Under the pieces are notes generated by a model. The model ran no database searches, was not told where the DNA came from, and saw only the letters and a program-made list of their open reading frames with translations. Below, in pieces: positions 9,853 through 20,090 of a DNA stretch of 64,000 nt. Position 1 is the stretch's first letter. Every line of letters begins with the position of its first letter. The stretch covers positions 1-64,000 of the forward strand of contig CALWSG010000057.1 of NCBI GenBank assembly GCA_944384155.1, given 5' to 3'. The DNA comes from an uncultured Lachnospiraceae bacterium (GTDB taxonomy: Bacteria; Bacillota; Clostridia; Lachnospirales; Lachnospiraceae). The position numbers and the translations under genes are program-made.

Positions 9853-11175
9853 TTAATATTTTTTTCCCCACAGGCATATGCCTGTATTGTCTTTTCCCGT
9901 TATTGCAAGGGTAGGTTTCCAAAGCTGGTAATCCCATGCGGCAATAACCTTATATGTTTCCACTGTTTTTGCATAAGAAATAGTTATGGTATATTCATCA
10001 ATCATTTCCCAATGTGCTTTTATGGATATTCCAAGAGAAACGGTGCCATCAGAGCGAAGCTCCATGGTAGTAGAGGTCTGCATTCCCTGAGGAACAGCAG
10101 GGGTAAGGCGTATTCTTTCATATTTTCCTGCAATGTTCTCAGGCATTAAAGGCTGAAGCTTTTCTCCTGAATAGATTTCCGGAGATGCCAGAGGCCAGCC
10201 GTCATCAGACCAAAGTAATTTTCTTACGTGCATGGTAGAAATATCTAAACTCTTAAAGTTTTTCTCTCTTATATGGTGAACAAGATACCACTCTCCGTCA
10301 AAATCTCTTAGCACGGAATTATGACCCGGCGCCATATATCCTGTTCCCTCATGGAAGCTGTATCCACAGGCAAGCATATAGCCAAGGGTATTGTCATAAT
10401 CTTCCAAATCAGTCATATCTCTTCCATTATGATCAAGATAAGGACCTGTAACAGACAGGCTTCTTCCCACTCTTATATTGTAATCACTGTTAAGTGAGCC
10501 GTATGACACAAAGAGATAATAATATTTTGTATTTGGATTATATATAATGTAAGGTCCTTCAATGGAACCGTCGCACCAAAGGGGGCGTCTTGCTATACAT
10601 TTTCCAAAACCCTTCTCCCTTGCAAGTCCTGTTTTTTTATCTAATTCAAGTATATGGCAGCCGCCCCAGAATGAACCGTATACCATATACTGTTTTTCTG
10701 AATCATTGTCCTCTATAATATTAGCATCTATGGCATTAAGATGACATGAAGAGTCTGTCTTTACGACAATACCTCTTGGAATAAAGGGACCTTCAGCATT
10801 ATCGGCTACGGCAAGGTAAATGCATGATTTCTGTGAGCCAAAGGAGGAATTGGAGCAGTATAATCTGTACTCATCTCCAACTTTTACTATATCAGGTGCC
10901 CATATGTTGTTTGTACCTACATGCTCAAATGCCTCCTTGGGAGGCTTGTCAGTTATTTTGCCGATTCTTTCCCAGTTGATGAGATCCTTGGAGCGAAGTC
11001 CTTTGGCATCGGTACTGTATATGTAATAGTTTCCTGAAACAGGATCATGGTAAATGGCAGGGTCATGGGTAAGCCAGAGAGAATCGGCGGGAAATGGTTC
11101 AGGCTTACCGTCTTTAAACACCGGCTTTGGAGCCGGATGTTTCGGTTCTGCCGGAAAATGTATATTATTATTCAT
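9853..11175 (-). CDS. glycoside hydrolase family 43, arabinan endo-1,5-alpha-arabinanase-like
   Basis: The 440-residue protein has the GH43 five-bladed propeller signature. The catalytic base lies in the HDPAIYHDP region near residue 45, and the general acid glutamate in SIEGPYIIY. It ends in a beta-rich domain of about 100 residues of the type seen in GH43 arabinanases (GH43_C2). The likely role is cutting the arabinan side chains of pectin. No signal peptide is visible, so the enzyme may act inside the cell on imported oligosaccharides. The start at 11175 has AAAGGA upstream; the frame extends 18 codons further without a ribosome site. It is transcribed away from deoD. Confidence 0.85.
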   Translation of the reverse strand: MNNNIHFPAEPKHPAPKPVFKDGKPEPFPADSLWLTHDPAIYHDPVSGNYYIYSTDAKGLRSKDLINWERIGKITDKPPKEAFEHVGTNNIWAPDIVKVGDEYRLYCSNSSFGSQKSCIYLAVADNAEGPFIPRGIVVKTDSSCHLNAIDANIIEDNDSEKQYMVYGSFWGGCHILELDKKTGLAREKGFGKCIARRPLWCDGSIEGPYIIYNPNTKYYYLFVSYGSLNSDYNIRVGRSLSVTGPYLDHNGRDMTDLEDYDNTLGYMLACGYSFHEGTGYMAPGHNSVLRDFDGEWYLVHHIREKNFKSLDISTMHVRKLLWSDDGWPLASPEIYSGEKLQPLMPENIAGKYERIRLTPAVPQGMQTSTTMELRSDGTVSLGISIKAHWEMIDEYTITISYAKTVETYKVIAAWDYQLWKPTLAITGKDNTGICLWGKKY

Positions 11176-11217
11176 AAAAAATAAATCCTTTCTAAAAATT
11201 ACATAATTATTGTTAAT

Positions 11218-11246
11218 ATTATACATCAAAAGCTAGATTTTGTCGA
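11218..11246 (-). promoter_or_regulatory. promoter of the GH43 gene
   Basis: Read on the minus strand, TCGACA (11241-11246), a 17-bp spacer and TATAAT (11218-11223) stand 42 bases before the start codon. Confidence 0.65.
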
Positions 11247-11314
11247 TAATTTATGATATAATATCAAATATTTAATTTATTATAATGTATAGCAAAATAT
11301 GGAGGAATAATTTA

Positions 11315-12028
11315 ATGGCAACACCACATAACAGTGCGGATAAGGGACAGATAGCACAGACAGTTCTTATGCCCGGTGACCCGTTAAGGGCAAAGTTTAT
11401 AGCCGAGAATTTTCTTAAGGATATACAGTGCTTTAATAAGGTTAGAAATATGCTGGGATATACGGGTATATATCGTGGAAAATCAATATCGGTAATGGGC
11501 TCCGGAATGGGAATGCCGTCAATAGGAATTTATTCATATGAGCTATTTAAAAATTATGATGTGGAGAATATAATAAGAATAGGTTCGGCAGGTTCTTACT
11601 GTGAGGAAGTAAAGGTATATGATGTGGTTCTGGCATCATCTGCTTATTCTGAATCTTCATATGCAAAAACACAAAACGGATATATTTCTGATAAAACATA
11701 CCCATCGGAGTATTTAAATAAAAAGATAAAAGACAGTGCCTCCTGTCTTGGGATAAATATTACAGAGAGCTGTATTCATTCTTCAGATGTATTTTACAGG
11801 GAGGGAGACGGAAACTACTATAAAAAGCTTTACAGTGAAAAAGGCTGTGTGGCAGTGGAAATGGAAAGCTTTGCATTATTTCACAATGCAGCCGTATGCG
11901 GGAAAAATGCCTCCTGTCTTGTAACAATATCAGATTCCTTTGTGTCAGGAGAGATAACCACGTCAGAGGAAAGGCAAAAGTCATTTACGGATATGATTAA
12001 AATAGCACTTAATGCCGCAGCTTCGTAA
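11315..12028 (+). CDS. deoD: purine-nucleoside phosphorylase, DeoD type
   Basis: The 237-residue enzyme splits purine nucleosides with phosphate to free base and (deoxy)ribose-1-phosphate in purine salvage. It has the family opening ATPHNSA, the phosphate-binding MPGDPLRAKFIAENFL, GSGMGMPS, RIGSAGSY, the EMESFALF segment and SDSF with the catalytic aspartate. The start at 11315 follows GGAGGAATAATTTA. It is oriented away from the GH43 gene; downstream is the dGTPase gene after about 100 bases, so a nucleotide-metabolism link is possible. Confidence 0.93.
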   Translation: MATPHNSADKGQIAQTVLMPGDPLRAKFIAENFLKDIQCFNKVRNMLGYTGIYRGKSISVMGSGMGMPSIGIYSYELFKNYDVENIIRIGSAGSYCEEVKVYDVVLASSAYSESSYAKTQNGYISDKTYPSEYLNKKIKDSASCLGINITESCIHSSDVFYREGDGNYYKKLYSEKGCVAVEMESFALFHNAAVCGKNASCLVTISDSFVSGEITTSEERQKSFTDMIKIALNAAAS

Positions 12029-12131
12029 GCATGTATATTGGGAAAACGGTTATATTTTTTTATGGTGCTGCATATATTAAAACATAATGGGCAGATACAT
12101 GGAAGCTTAGGAGAAAGGGTATAGGTACGTG

Positions 12132-13145
12132 ATGAATATAAGAGAGCAGACGGAAAAGAATGAATATATCATATTAAGTCCATATGCGTCTCACAGCAGA
12201 GAGACAAAAGGAAGGGATAAGCCGGAAAAGCAGTGTGATATGAGGACTGATTATCAGCGTGACAGAGACCGTATACTTCACAGCAAATCATTTAGAAGGC
12301 TTAAGCATAAAACACAGGTCTTTCTGGCACCTGAGGGGGACCACTACAGGACAAGGCTTACCCATACTCTTGAGGTATCCCAGATAGCCAGAAGCATATC
12401 GAAGGCGTTAAGGCTTAATGAAGATTTGACGGAAGCAATAGCTTTGGGACATGACCTTGGTCATACACCATTTGGACATGCAGGGGAAAGGGCACTTAAT
12501 GAGGTTTGTAAATTCGGGTTTACACATTATGAGCAGAGTGTAAGAATAGTAGAAAAGCTGGAAAAGGACGGGAAAGGTCTTAATCTTACCAAGGAGGTAA
12601 GGGACGGAATTTTAAACCATAGGACAAAGGGTATGCCATCAACCCTTGAGGGAAAGGTTGTAAGGCTGTCAGATAAAATAGCATATATTAACCATGATAT
12701 AGATGATGCCATAAGGGCGGGAATATTAAAGGAGGATTATATTCCAAAGAAATACAGAGATATTTTAGGGAACAGTACAAAGGAGAGACTTAATACTCTT
12801 ATACATGATATTGTAAATAACAGTATGGAGAAAAATGACATTATTATGTCTGAGAATATAGGTACGGCAATGCAGGAGCTTAGAAGCTTTATGTTTAAAT
12901 CCGTGTATATAAATCCTGCTGCAAAGGGGCAGGAATATAAGGCTGAAAATATGCTTAAAGAGCTTTATAAGTATTATCTTGAGCATACCGATAAGCTTTC
13001 AGAGGAGTATCTTTATTTTATTAATGAGCTTGGGGAACCGCCTGAAAGAGTGGTATGTGATTACATAGCAGGCATGAGCGACCAGTATTCAGTAATGAAG
13101 TTTGAAGAAATATTCATACCTGTGTTTTGGAAGGAAAGGAACTGA
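12132..13145 (+). CDS. dgt: dGTP triphosphohydrolase-like HD protein
   Basis: This HD-domain hydrolase releases triphosphate from dGTP or other dNTPs and tunes nucleotide pools. Of 337 residues, the metal ligands are visible in RLTHTLEVSQIA (first His), LGHDLGHTPFGHAGE (HD pair and further His) and RLSDKIAYINHD (final Asp). It belongs to the shorter Gram-positive class. Position directly before dnaG and rpoD is a conserved arrangement in clostridia. The ATG at 12132 is preceded immediately by an in-frame GTG (12129); no strong ribosome site separates the choices. Confidence 0.9.
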   Translation: MNIREQTEKNEYIILSPYASHSRETKGRDKPEKQCDMRTDYQRDRDRILHSKSFRRLKHKTQVFLAPEGDHYRTRLTHTLEVSQIARSISKALRLNEDLTEAIALGHDLGHTPFGHAGERALNEVCKFGFTHYEQSVRIVEKLEKDGKGLNLTKEVRDGILNHRTKGMPSTLEGKVVRLSDKIAYINHDIDDAIRAGILKEDYIPKKYRDILGNSTKERLNTLIHDIVNNSMEKNDIIMSENIGTAMQELRSFMFKSVYINPAAKGQEYKAENMLKELYKYYLEHTDKLSEEYLYFINELGEPPERVVCDYIAGMSDQYSVMKFEEIFIPVFWKERN

Positions 13146-13147
13146 CC

Positions 13148-14920
13148 ATGTATTATTCAGATGATTTAATAGAGGAAGTTAGGGCAGGAAATGATATAGT
13201 AGATGTTATATCTTCTTATGTTAAGCTGAGCCGTAAGGGAAGCTCATACTTTGGTTTGTGTCCTTTTCACAATGAAAAGTCACCTTCCTTTTCCGTATCT
13301 CCGGGAAAGCAGATGTATTACTGCTTTGGCTGCGGAGAAGGAGGCAATGTTATTTCGTTTATTATGAAATATGAGAATTACAGCTTTCTGGAGGCAGTAA
13401 AATATCTTGCAGACAGAGCGGGAATAAAGCTGCCTGAGATTGAAGAATCACCACAGGAGAAGAAAAAGGCAGGCTTAAAGTCAGTACTTTTGGATATAAA
13501 TAAGGAAGCGGCACTTTATTTTTACAGACTTTTAAAGAGTGATAAGGGAAAAAGAGGTTATGAATATCTGAAGAAAAGAGGTCTTAGTGACAGCACAATC
13601 ACAAGCTTCGGACTTGGATATTCATCTAACTACAAAGACGATTTATACCGTTATATGAGAGACAGGGGATATAATGATGATGTATTAAAGGAGACAGGAC
13701 TTTTTTCCTTCAGTGAAAGAGGAGTTTACGATAAATTCAGCAACAGGGTAATGTTTCCCATAATGGATGTAAACAGTAAGGTTATAGGCTTTGGCGGACG
13801 TGTTATGGGGCAGGGAGAGCCGAAGTATCTTAATTCACCGGAGACGCTTGTCTTTGATAAGGGAAGAAATCTTTACGGTATGAATGCCGCAAGGACTTCA
13901 AGAAAGGATAGTATATTAATATGTGAGGGATATATGGATGTTATAGCTTTGCACCAGGCAGGCTTTAATAATGCAGTTGCATCACTTGGAACTGCATTTA
14001 CACCGAGGCAGTGTAATCTTATAAAGCGATATACGGATAATGTATATCTTACGTATGACAGTGATGGAGCAGGGGTGAAAGCTGCACTGAGGGCAATTCC
14101 GATGCTAAAGGAGGCAGGACTGTCTGTAAAGGTTATAGATATGAAACCCCATAAGGATCCGGATGAATTTATAAAAGCACTTGGGGCAGAGGCATACGGA
14201 GAAAGAATAAAAAGTGCAAGAAACAGCTTTTTATATGAGATAGATAAAATTAAGGAAAATACAGATTTAAATAGTCCGGAGGAAAAGGCGGCTTTTTACA
14301 GAGATGTTTCCGTAAAATTGCTGGAATTTTCTGATGATTTGGAGAGAAGTGTTTATATTGACACAGTAAGCAGGGAATATTTTATACCAAAGGAGGAGCT
14401 GGTACAGTCTGTAAAAAGGCAGGCACTGACATATACAGGAGAGAAGGTAAAGGCTTCATATGATTATGAAGCATCAAAAAAGAAAGCAAAGATAAAAAAT
14501 GCAAATACTGATGACGGAATTAAGACGGCACAGAGAATACTGCTGACATGGCTTATCGAGGAGCCGGATATTTATGGTCTTATAAAGGATATTATAGATG
14601 CAGATGATTTTTATGATGACTTGTATCACAAGGTTGCAAAGCTTTTGTTTATGCAGCTTGAGTCAGGAAACATTAATCCTGCAAAAATACTTAATGATTT
14701 TGATAATGAGGAGGAGCATAAGGAGGCAGCGGCAATATTTAATACTCCAATAAGTGAGGAGATTTCGGGAAAGGAAAGACAAAAGGCATTAAATGAAACT
14801 GTTATTAAGGTTAAAAAGAACAGCCTTATAAGAAAGGCAGATACTATTATTGATATAAAAGAATTACAGGAAAACATAAATCAGCAGAGGGCATTGGAAA
14901 ATTTTAAGATTATACTGTAA
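13148..14920 (+). CDS. dnaG: DNA primase
   Basis: The 590-residue primase makes RNA primers for lagging-strand synthesis. Its CHC2 zinc finger uses C38, H41, C59 and C62. The catalytic core has the RNAP-basic region and a TOPRIM domain (ILICEGYMDVIAL, then YDSDGAG). The C-terminal third binds the DnaB helicase. ATG 13148 follows GGAAAGGA and starts just after the dgt stop; an in-frame ATG at 13127 lies inside dgt and is less likely. It forms the classic macromolecular-synthesis arrangement with rpoD. Confidence 0.96.
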   Translation: MYYSDDLIEEVRAGNDIVDVISSYVKLSRKGSSYFGLCPFHNEKSPSFSVSPGKQMYYCFGCGEGGNVISFIMKYENYSFLEAVKYLADRAGIKLPEIEESPQEKKKAGLKSVLLDINKEAALYFYRLLKSDKGKRGYEYLKKRGLSDSTITSFGLGYSSNYKDDLYRYMRDRGYNDDVLKETGLFSFSERGVYDKFSNRVMFPIMDVNSKVIGFGGRVMGQGEPKYLNSPETLVFDKGRNLYGMNAARTSRKDSILICEGYMDVIALHQAGFNNAVASLGTAFTPRQCNLIKRYTDNVYLTYDSDGAGVKAALRAIPMLKEAGLSVKVIDMKPHKDPDEFIKALGAEAYGERIKSARNSFLYEIDKIKENTDLNSPEEKAAFYRDVSVKLLEFSDDLERSVYIDTVSREYFIPKEELVQSVKRQALTYTGEKVKASYDYEASKKKAKIKNANTDDGIKTAQRILLTWLIEEPDIYGLIKDIIDADDFYDDLYHKVAKLLFMQLESGNINPAKILNDFDNEEEHKEAAAIFNTPISEEISGKERQKALNETVIKVKKNSLIRKADTIIDIKELQENINQQRALENFKIIL

Positions 14921-14948
14921 ATAGCTGTAATTCAGGGAGGGCAATACA

Positions 14949-16115
14949 ATGAACGAAAATGAGATAAATCTTAACGAGGGCTTGGAAAAGCTTATAAATG
15001 ATGCAAAAAAGAATAAAAATGTCATTGAGTACGGCAGCATCGGAAGATATTTTGACACACAGCTTAGAGAGGAAGATTATGAATATATACTTGATGAACT
15101 GTCAAAGAAAAATATAGATGTTCTTACCATACCTGAAAAAGAGATAGAAGGTATAGAAAACATAAAGGATGAGGAGCTTTTGATTGATGATATGGATGAG
15201 GTTGAAGAGATAGAGGAGCTTGAAGAAATAGAGGAAGAGGTTATTGATTTAGAGAATATTGATTTATCGGTTCCTGACGGAGTAAGCATAGATGATCCTG
15301 TGAGAATGTATTTAAAGGAAATAGGTAAGGTTCCTCTGTTATCAATGGAGGAGGAGGTAGAGCTTGCAAAGAAAATAGAGGAGGGAGATGAAGCTGCCAA
15401 GGACAAGCTTGTAGAAGCGAATCTCCGTCTTGTGGTAAGTATAGCCAAAAGATATGCAGGCAGAGGAATGCAGTTTTTAGATCTTATACAGGAAGGTAAT
15501 CTTGGACTTATAAAGGCGGCAGAAAAGTTTGATTACAGAAAAGGCTATAAATTCAGCACATATGCCACATGGTGGATAAGGCAGTCCATTACAAGGTCAA
15601 TAGCAGATCAGGCAAGAACAATAAGGATACCTGTGCATATGGTTGAGACCATAAACAGACTTATAAGAACCTCAAGGCAGTTATTGCAGGAGCTGGGAAG
15701 GGAGCCTCATGCTGAGGAGATAGCAGAAAGGCTTAATATGCCTGTAGACAGGGTAAGAGAGATAATGAAAATGTCGCAGGAGCCTGTATCACTTGAAACA
15801 CCTATAGGTGAGGAGGATGACAGTCATTTGGGAGATTTTTTAAAGGATGATAAGTCAACAACGCCTGTTGATGCAGCTTCATATATGCTTTTGAGAGAAC
15901 AGCTCGGGGAAGTTATGAGTTCTCTCACTGAAAGGGAAAAGCAGGTTCTTATATTACGTTTTGGTCTGATAGACGGCAGGGCAAGAACTCTTGAGGAAGT
16001 GGGAAAGGTATTTGATGTTACAAGAGAGAGAATACGTCAGATAGAAGCCAAGGCATTGAGAAAACTGAGACATCCGAGCCGAAGTAAAAAACTTAAGGAT
16101 TATTTGGAGGAGTAA
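14949..16115 (+). CDS. rpoD: housekeeping sigma factor RpoD (sigma-A)
   Basis: The 388-residue primary sigma factor. After a poorly conserved acidic N terminus (many E/D at about 65-110) come region 1.2/2 with [22 protein letters not shown] and the -10-melting segment [16 protein letters not shown], region 3 and region 4 with [11 protein letters not shown] and the -35-binding helix [18 protein letters not shown]. The start follows CAGGGAGGG. It explains the TTGACA/TATAAT promoters seen elsewhere in the window. Confidence 0.98.
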   Translation: MNENEINLNEGLEKLINDAKKNKNVIEYGSIGRYFDTQLREEDYEYILDELSKKNIDVLTIPEKEIEGIENIKDEELLIDDMDEVEEIEELEEIEEEVIDLENIDLSVPDGVSIDDPVRMYLKEIGKVPLLSMEEEVELAKKIEEGDEAAKDKLVEANLRLVVSIAKRYAGRGMQFLDLIQEGNLGLIKAAEKFDYRKGYKFSTYATWWIRQSITRSIADQARTIRIPVHMVETINRLIRTSRQLLQELGREPHAEEIAERLNMPVDRVREIMKMSQEPVSLETPIGEEDDSHLGDFLKDDKSTTPVDAASYMLLREQLGEVMSSLTEREKQVLILRFGLIDGRARTLEEVGKVFDVTRERIRQIEAKALRKLRHPSRSKKLKDYLEE

Positions 16116-16121
16116 AATATT

Positions 16122-16826
16122 ATGCAGCTATCAGAGAGATTAAGTCTTGTTGCAGGCTTTGTTACTGAGGGGTACAGATTGGCCGATATAGGAACTGACC
16201 ACGGATATATTCCTATAGAGCTTGTGAAAAAAGGAACTGTTCCATCTGCCATTGCCATGGATATTAACAGCGGTCCCTTGGACAGAGCGTATGAGAATGT
16301 ACAAATAAACGGTCTTTCCGGGAAAATAGAGACAAGACTTTCTGATGGACTTTGTAACCTGAATCCGGGTGAAGCAGACAGTGTTGTAATAGCAGGCATG
16401 GGAGGAGCATTGACTGTTAAGATTTTGGAAGAAGGAAAAAATGTGTTAAATTCAGTAAAAGAAATTATACTATCACCACATACTGAAATTTTTCTTGTAA
16501 GGAAGTATCTTATAGATAATATGTATGAGATTGTAAGAGAAGAAATGGTTTGCGATATGGGAAAGTTCTATACTGTTATGAGGGCGGTTCATACAAAAGA
16601 TAAAAGTATAAAGGGTGAGTATGAAAAAGATAAGAACAGTTACATATATGGAAAGCTTTTGCTGGAGGAAAAAAGTCCCGTATTTTTGGAATATTTAAGC
16701 TATGAAAGCAGGAAGCAGGCTGATATACTTAAGAATATGGAAAATGCAACGGGAAAAAATAAAAAGAAGGAAGAGATAAAAGAAAAGATTGATTATATTG
16801 AAAATATTTTGCACCCGGAGGGATAA
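16122..16826 (+). CDS. trmK: tRNA (adenine-22-N1)-methyltransferase TrmK
   Basis: This SAM-dependent methyltransferase (234 residues) makes m1A22 in tRNA. The SAM site is visible as LADIGTDHGYIPIEL (about 20-34), with DINSGPL after it and the VVIAGMGG segment near 90, both typical of TrmK/YqfN. The usual C-terminal coiled-coil helices follow, rich in lysine and glutamate. It starts 6 bases after rpoD and ends 2 bases before the kinase gene, so all three are one transcript. Confidence 0.92.
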   Translation: MQLSERLSLVAGFVTEGYRLADIGTDHGYIPIELVKKGTVPSAIAMDINSGPLDRAYENVQINGLSGKIETRLSDGLCNLNPGEADSVVIAGMGGALTVKILEEGKNVLNSVKEIILSPHTEIFLVRKYLIDNMYEIVREEMVCDMGKFYTVMRAVHTKDKSIKGEYEKDKNSYIYGKLLLEEKSPVFLEYLSYESRKQADILKNMENATGKNKKKEEIKEKIDYIENILHPEG

Positions 16827-16828
16827 GG

Positions 16829-18484
16829 ATGAGTGATATAAATATAAGTGTAGATGGGGAAGAAAGAAGTTATGAAAAAGGTACAAAGCTTGAGAGTATA
16901 GCAAGAGAATTTCAGTCAAGACATAAAGCAGATATTGTTTTAGCCATGGTAAACGGGAAGCTAAGAGAGCTTACCAATGTTTTGGAGGATGACTGTAATG
17001 TTCAGTTTATAGGCACAGACACAGTGTGCGGCATAGAAACCTACAGAAGAAGTGTTGTGCTTATGATGATGAAAGCCTTTTATGATATATGCGGAGAAAA
17101 CAATATAGATAAGATAATAGTAGACTATTCTTTAAGCAAGGGGTATTACTGTGAGCTTAAAGGTAAGATAAGTGTATCTATGGATTTATTATATGAGGTT
17201 AAAAAGCATATGGAGGATATTGTGAGGCGTGATATTCCCATAGTTAAAAGGACAATAACAACGTCTGAGGCAGTAGAAAGATTCAGAAAGCACAGAATGT
17301 TTGATAAGGAAAAGCTTTTTAAGTTCAGGCGGGGCTCTAATGTTAATGTATATACATTAAGTCATTTTGAGGATTATTATTATGGCTATATGGTTCCAAG
17401 CACAAGGTATTTAAAGTATTTTGAATTGTTTCCTTATGACGATGGCTTTGTACTTCAGCTTCCGGTGAAAGAAAATCCCACAGTTGTCCCGCCTTTTAAG
17501 CCGCAGCACAAGGTTTTTAAGGTGCTTAAGGAGGCAAGTGACTGGGGAAAGCTTATGGATATAGAAACCGTAGGTGCATTAAATGAAAACATATCCTGTG
17601 GAGAAATTAATAAAATTGTTCTTGTACAGGAAGCACTTCAGGAAATGAAAATAGCTCAGCTTGCCTTAAAGATAATAGAGAGAAAGGGTACAAGGTTTGT
17701 AATGATAGCAGGACCTTCGTCCTCCGGAAAAACCACCTTTGCCAAGAGACTTGCAATACAGCTTACGGCACACGGCATGAAACCACATATAATAAGTGTG
17801 GACGATTATTTTCTTGACAGGCAGTATACGCCAAAGGATTCAAATGGGGAATATAATTTTGAAATTCTGGAAGCGTTAGATGTGAAGCAATTTAATGAGG
17901 ATATGACAAAGCTTTTAGAAGGGCAGGAGGTCAATATGCCATCATATAATTTTCATACCGGGAAAAGGGAGTACAGCGGAAGAAAATTAAAGCTTAAAAA
18001 GGAGGACGTGTTGATATTGGAGGGTATACATTGTCTGAATGATAAGCTGTCCTACAGTCTTCCTAAGGAAAGTAAGTTTAAAATATATATTAGTGCACTT
18101 ACACAGCTTAATATAGATGAGCATAACAGAATTCCAACAACAGACGGAAGGCTTATAAGAAGAATGGTAAGAGATGCAAGAGACCGTTCCACAACAGCAG
18201 AAGAAACCATAGCAAGATGGCTGTCCGTACGTAACGGTGAGGAAAATTATATTTTTCCGTATCAGGAAGAGGCAGATGCAATGTTTAATTCTGCACTTAT
18301 ATATGAACTGGGAGTGCTAAAGCAGTTTGCTGAGCCGCTTCTTTTCAGTGTTCCAAATACCAGCCCACAGTATCAGGAAGCAAAAAGACTTCTTAAGTTT
18401 TTAGATTATTTTTTATGTGTAAACAGTGAGCTGGTGCCAAGCAATTCCATTATAAGGGAATTTATAGGCGGAAGTATATTCTGA
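16829..18484 (+). CDS. nucleoside kinase with N-terminal TGS domain (uridine kinase family)
   Basis: The 551-residue protein combines a ThrRS-like N-terminal part (TGS domain about 1-65, then a region like the second ThrRS N-terminal domain) with a uridine/phosphoribulokinase-type P-loop kinase in the C-terminal half. Walker A reads GPSSSGKTTFAKRL (about 294-307), followed by SVDDYFLDR and LEGIHCLND. The fusion is widespread in clostridia, where it is annotated as nucleoside kinase; the nucleoside used is not evident from sequence. A role in uridine salvage is the default inference. It is the last gene of the dgt-dnaG-rpoD-trmK run. Confidence 0.85.
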   Translation: MSDINISVDGEERSYEKGTKLESIAREFQSRHKADIVLAMVNGKLRELTNVLEDDCNVQFIGTDTVCGIETYRRSVVLMMMKAFYDICGENNIDKIIVDYSLSKGYYCELKGKISVSMDLLYEVKKHMEDIVRRDIPIVKRTITTSEAVERFRKHRMFDKEKLFKFRRGSNVNVYTLSHFEDYYYGYMVPSTRYLKYFELFPYDDGFVLQLPVKENPTVVPPFKPQHKVFKVLKEASDWGKLMDIETVGALNENISCGEINKIVLVQEALQEMKIAQLALKIIERKGTRFVMIAGPSSSGKTTFAKRLAIQLTAHGMKPHIISVDDYFLDRQYTPKDSNGEYNFEILEALDVKQFNEDMTKLLEGQEVNMPSYNFHTGKREYSGRKLKLKKEDVLILEGIHCLNDKLSYSLPKESKFKIYISALTQLNIDEHNRIPTTDGRLIRRMVRDARDRSTTAEETIARWLSVRNGEENYIFPYQEEADAMFNSALIYELGVLKQFAEPLLFSVPNTSPQYQEAKRLLKFLDYFLCVNSELVPSNSIIREFIGGSIF

Positions 18485-18490
18485 GAATAA

Positions 18491-18552
18491 AATGAGGGTG
18501 TCCTAAAAGTATAAGATTTAACAGTCTATACTAAAGAGGACGCCCTCATTTT
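18491..18552. terminator. bidirectional terminator between kinase and pyrI
   Basis: AATGAGGGTGTCCT (18491-18504) pairs with AGGACGCCCTCATT (18537-18550) across a 32-base loop, with T-rich sequence on either side, between convergent genes. Confidence 0.75.
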
Positions 18553-18560
18553 AAATTAAC

Positions 18561-18986
18561 TTAAACTCCATATTTTTCTTCACAGTATTTGCAGCGGTAT
18601 ATCTGCTTTTCTTCGTCAGTAAGAATAAACACCTGCTTTAATTCCTGCTCTATTGATGTGATGCAGCGTGGATTTTTGCACACAAGCACATTATATACTA
18701 TTTTTGGAAGTGTAAGCTTTTTCTTTTCCACTATGGCACCATTATGTATTATATTAACCGTAATATTATGATCTATAAAACCAAGTATATCCAGATTAAT
18801 AACATCAAGGGAACATTCTATTTTTATAATATCCTTTCGTCCCATCTTGCTGCTTTTGGCATTTTTTATAATAGCTACCTGACAGTCAAGCTTGTCAAGA
18901 CCAAGGTATGTGTATATCTGCATTGCCTTGCCTGCCTGGATATGGTCAAGAACAAAGCCTTCCTTTAAGCTTCCTACATTTAACAT
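18561..18986 (-). CDS. pyrI: aspartate carbamoyltransferase regulatory subunit
   Basis: PyrI binds nucleotide effectors and holds the catalytic trimers of PyrB together. In 141 residues it has the allosteric domain (KEGFVLDHIQAGKA) and the C-terminal zinc domain with four cysteines (VCKNPRCI and CKYCEEKYG). The start at 18986 has GGAGG 5 bases upstream and is preferred to the ATG four codons earlier. Its presence predicts a feedback-regulated class B holoenzyme, as in many clostridia. It is the second gene of a pyrBI operon. Confidence 0.94.
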   Translation of the reverse strand: MLNVGSLKEGFVLDHIQAGKAMQIYTYLGLDKLDCQVAIIKNAKSSKMGRKDIIKIECSLDVINLDILGFIDHNITVNIIHNGAIVEKKKLTLPKIVYNVLVCKNPRCITSIEQELKQVFILTDEEKQIYRCKYCEEKYGV

Positions 18987-19006
18987 AGTATCCTCCATTC
19001 TGATTT

Positions 19007-19927
19007 TTAATCTGTCTTTATGCCAAGGAGTGTAAGGATAAGAGCCATTCTTACATACACACCATACTGAACTTGTTTAAAGTAGGCAGCTCTTGGGTCA
19101 GAGTCTACCTCTACTGAAATTTCATTTACTCTTGGGAGAGGGTGGAGAACAAGCATATCCTGTTTTGCAAGATTCATCTTTCCGGTATCAAGAATGTAGC
19201 TGTCCTTTAAACGTATATAATCCTCCTCATTAAAGAAACGTTCACGCTGAACTCTTGTCATGTATAAAATATCAAGGTCCGGCATTGCCTCCTCAAGCTT
19301 TGATACTTCCTTATATTCTATATTGTTTGCCTGTAGAACTTCCTCTCTTATATATTCAGGAACCTTAAGCTCATTTGGGGAAATGAGAATAAACTTTATG
19401 CCCTGGTAGCGTACAAGTGCGTTAATAAGGGAATGAACAGTACGTCCAAATTTTAAATCACCGCATAATCCTATTGTGAGATTATCGAGTCTTCCTTTAA
19501 GGGAACGGATAGTCATAAGGTCTGTAAGAGTCTGTGTAGGGTGTTGGTGACCGCCGTCACCGGCATTTATGACAGGTATGCCGGAATATTCGGAGGCAAC
19601 TAAAGGAGCACCCTCCTTAGGGTGACGCATGGCACATATATCTGCGTAGCAGGAGATTATTCTTATAGTGTCTGCAACGCTTTCGCCCTTTGCTGCAGAG
19701 CTGGAAGAAGCAGATGAAAAACCCAGTACACTTCCTCCAAGATTTAACATTGCAGCTTCAAAGCTAAGTCTTGTTCTGGTGCTCGGTTCATAAAATAAAG
19801 TAGCTATCTTTTTGCCTTTGCAGGCTTCCTTATATTTTCCGGGATTTTTTTCGATGTCTGAAGCCAAATCGAGAAGCTGTGTAAGCTCGTCTACAGAAAA
19901 ATCCAAAGGACTTATTAAATGTTTCAT
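19007..19927 (-). CDS. pyrB: aspartate carbamoyltransferase catalytic subunit
   Basis: PyrB joins carbamoyl phosphate and aspartate, the first committed step of pyrimidine synthesis. The 306-residue protein has the carbamoyl-phosphate loop [12 protein letters not shown] (about 52-63), [12 protein letters not shown], and the aspartate-site HPLPRVNEI near the C terminus. The start follows GGAGGTATCTA. It is followed 20 bases later by pyrI. The rest of the pyr pathway is not in the window. Confidence 0.96.
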   Translation of the reverse strand: MKHLISPLDFSVDELTQLLDLASDIEKNPGKYKEACKGKKIATLFYEPSTRTRLSFEAAMLNLGGSVLGFSSASSSSAAKGESVADTIRIISCYADICAMRHPKEGAPLVASEYSGIPVINAGDGGHQHPTQTLTDLMTIRSLKGRLDNLTIGLCGDLKFGRTVHSLINALVRYQGIKFILISPNELKVPEYIREEVLQANNIEYKEVSKLEEAMPDLDILYMTRVQRERFFNEEDYIRLKDSYILDTGKMNLAKQDMLVLHPLPRVNEISVEVDSDPRAAYFKQVQYGVYVRMALILTLLGIKTD

Positions 19928-19958
19928 TAGATACCTCCATATTAATTAATCTTTATAC

Positions 19959-19987
19959 ATAATACCATATATGGAGGCTAAAAACAA
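19959..19987 (-). promoter_or_regulatory. promoter of pyrBI with palindromic spacer
   Basis: On the minus strand TTGTTT (19982-19987), a 17-bp spacer and TATTAT (19959-19964). The spacer contains the perfect 10-bp palindrome CCATATATGG (19965-19974), a possible operator. Confidence 0.6.
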
Positions 19988-20033
19988 TATGTTGATAAAT
20001 AATAAAAAATAATTAAAAAAATATTGATAATAC

Positions 20034-20062
20034 TTTACAAAATTGTAATTATAAGCTATAAT
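20034..20062 (+). promoter_or_regulatory. promoter of the Tad-like locus
   Basis: TTTACA at 20034-20039, 17-bp spacer, TATAAT at 20057-20062, giving a very short leader before the first gene. Confidence 0.7.
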
Positions 20063-20090
20063 ATTAATGTCTTGAATCTTAAGCCTCTCT

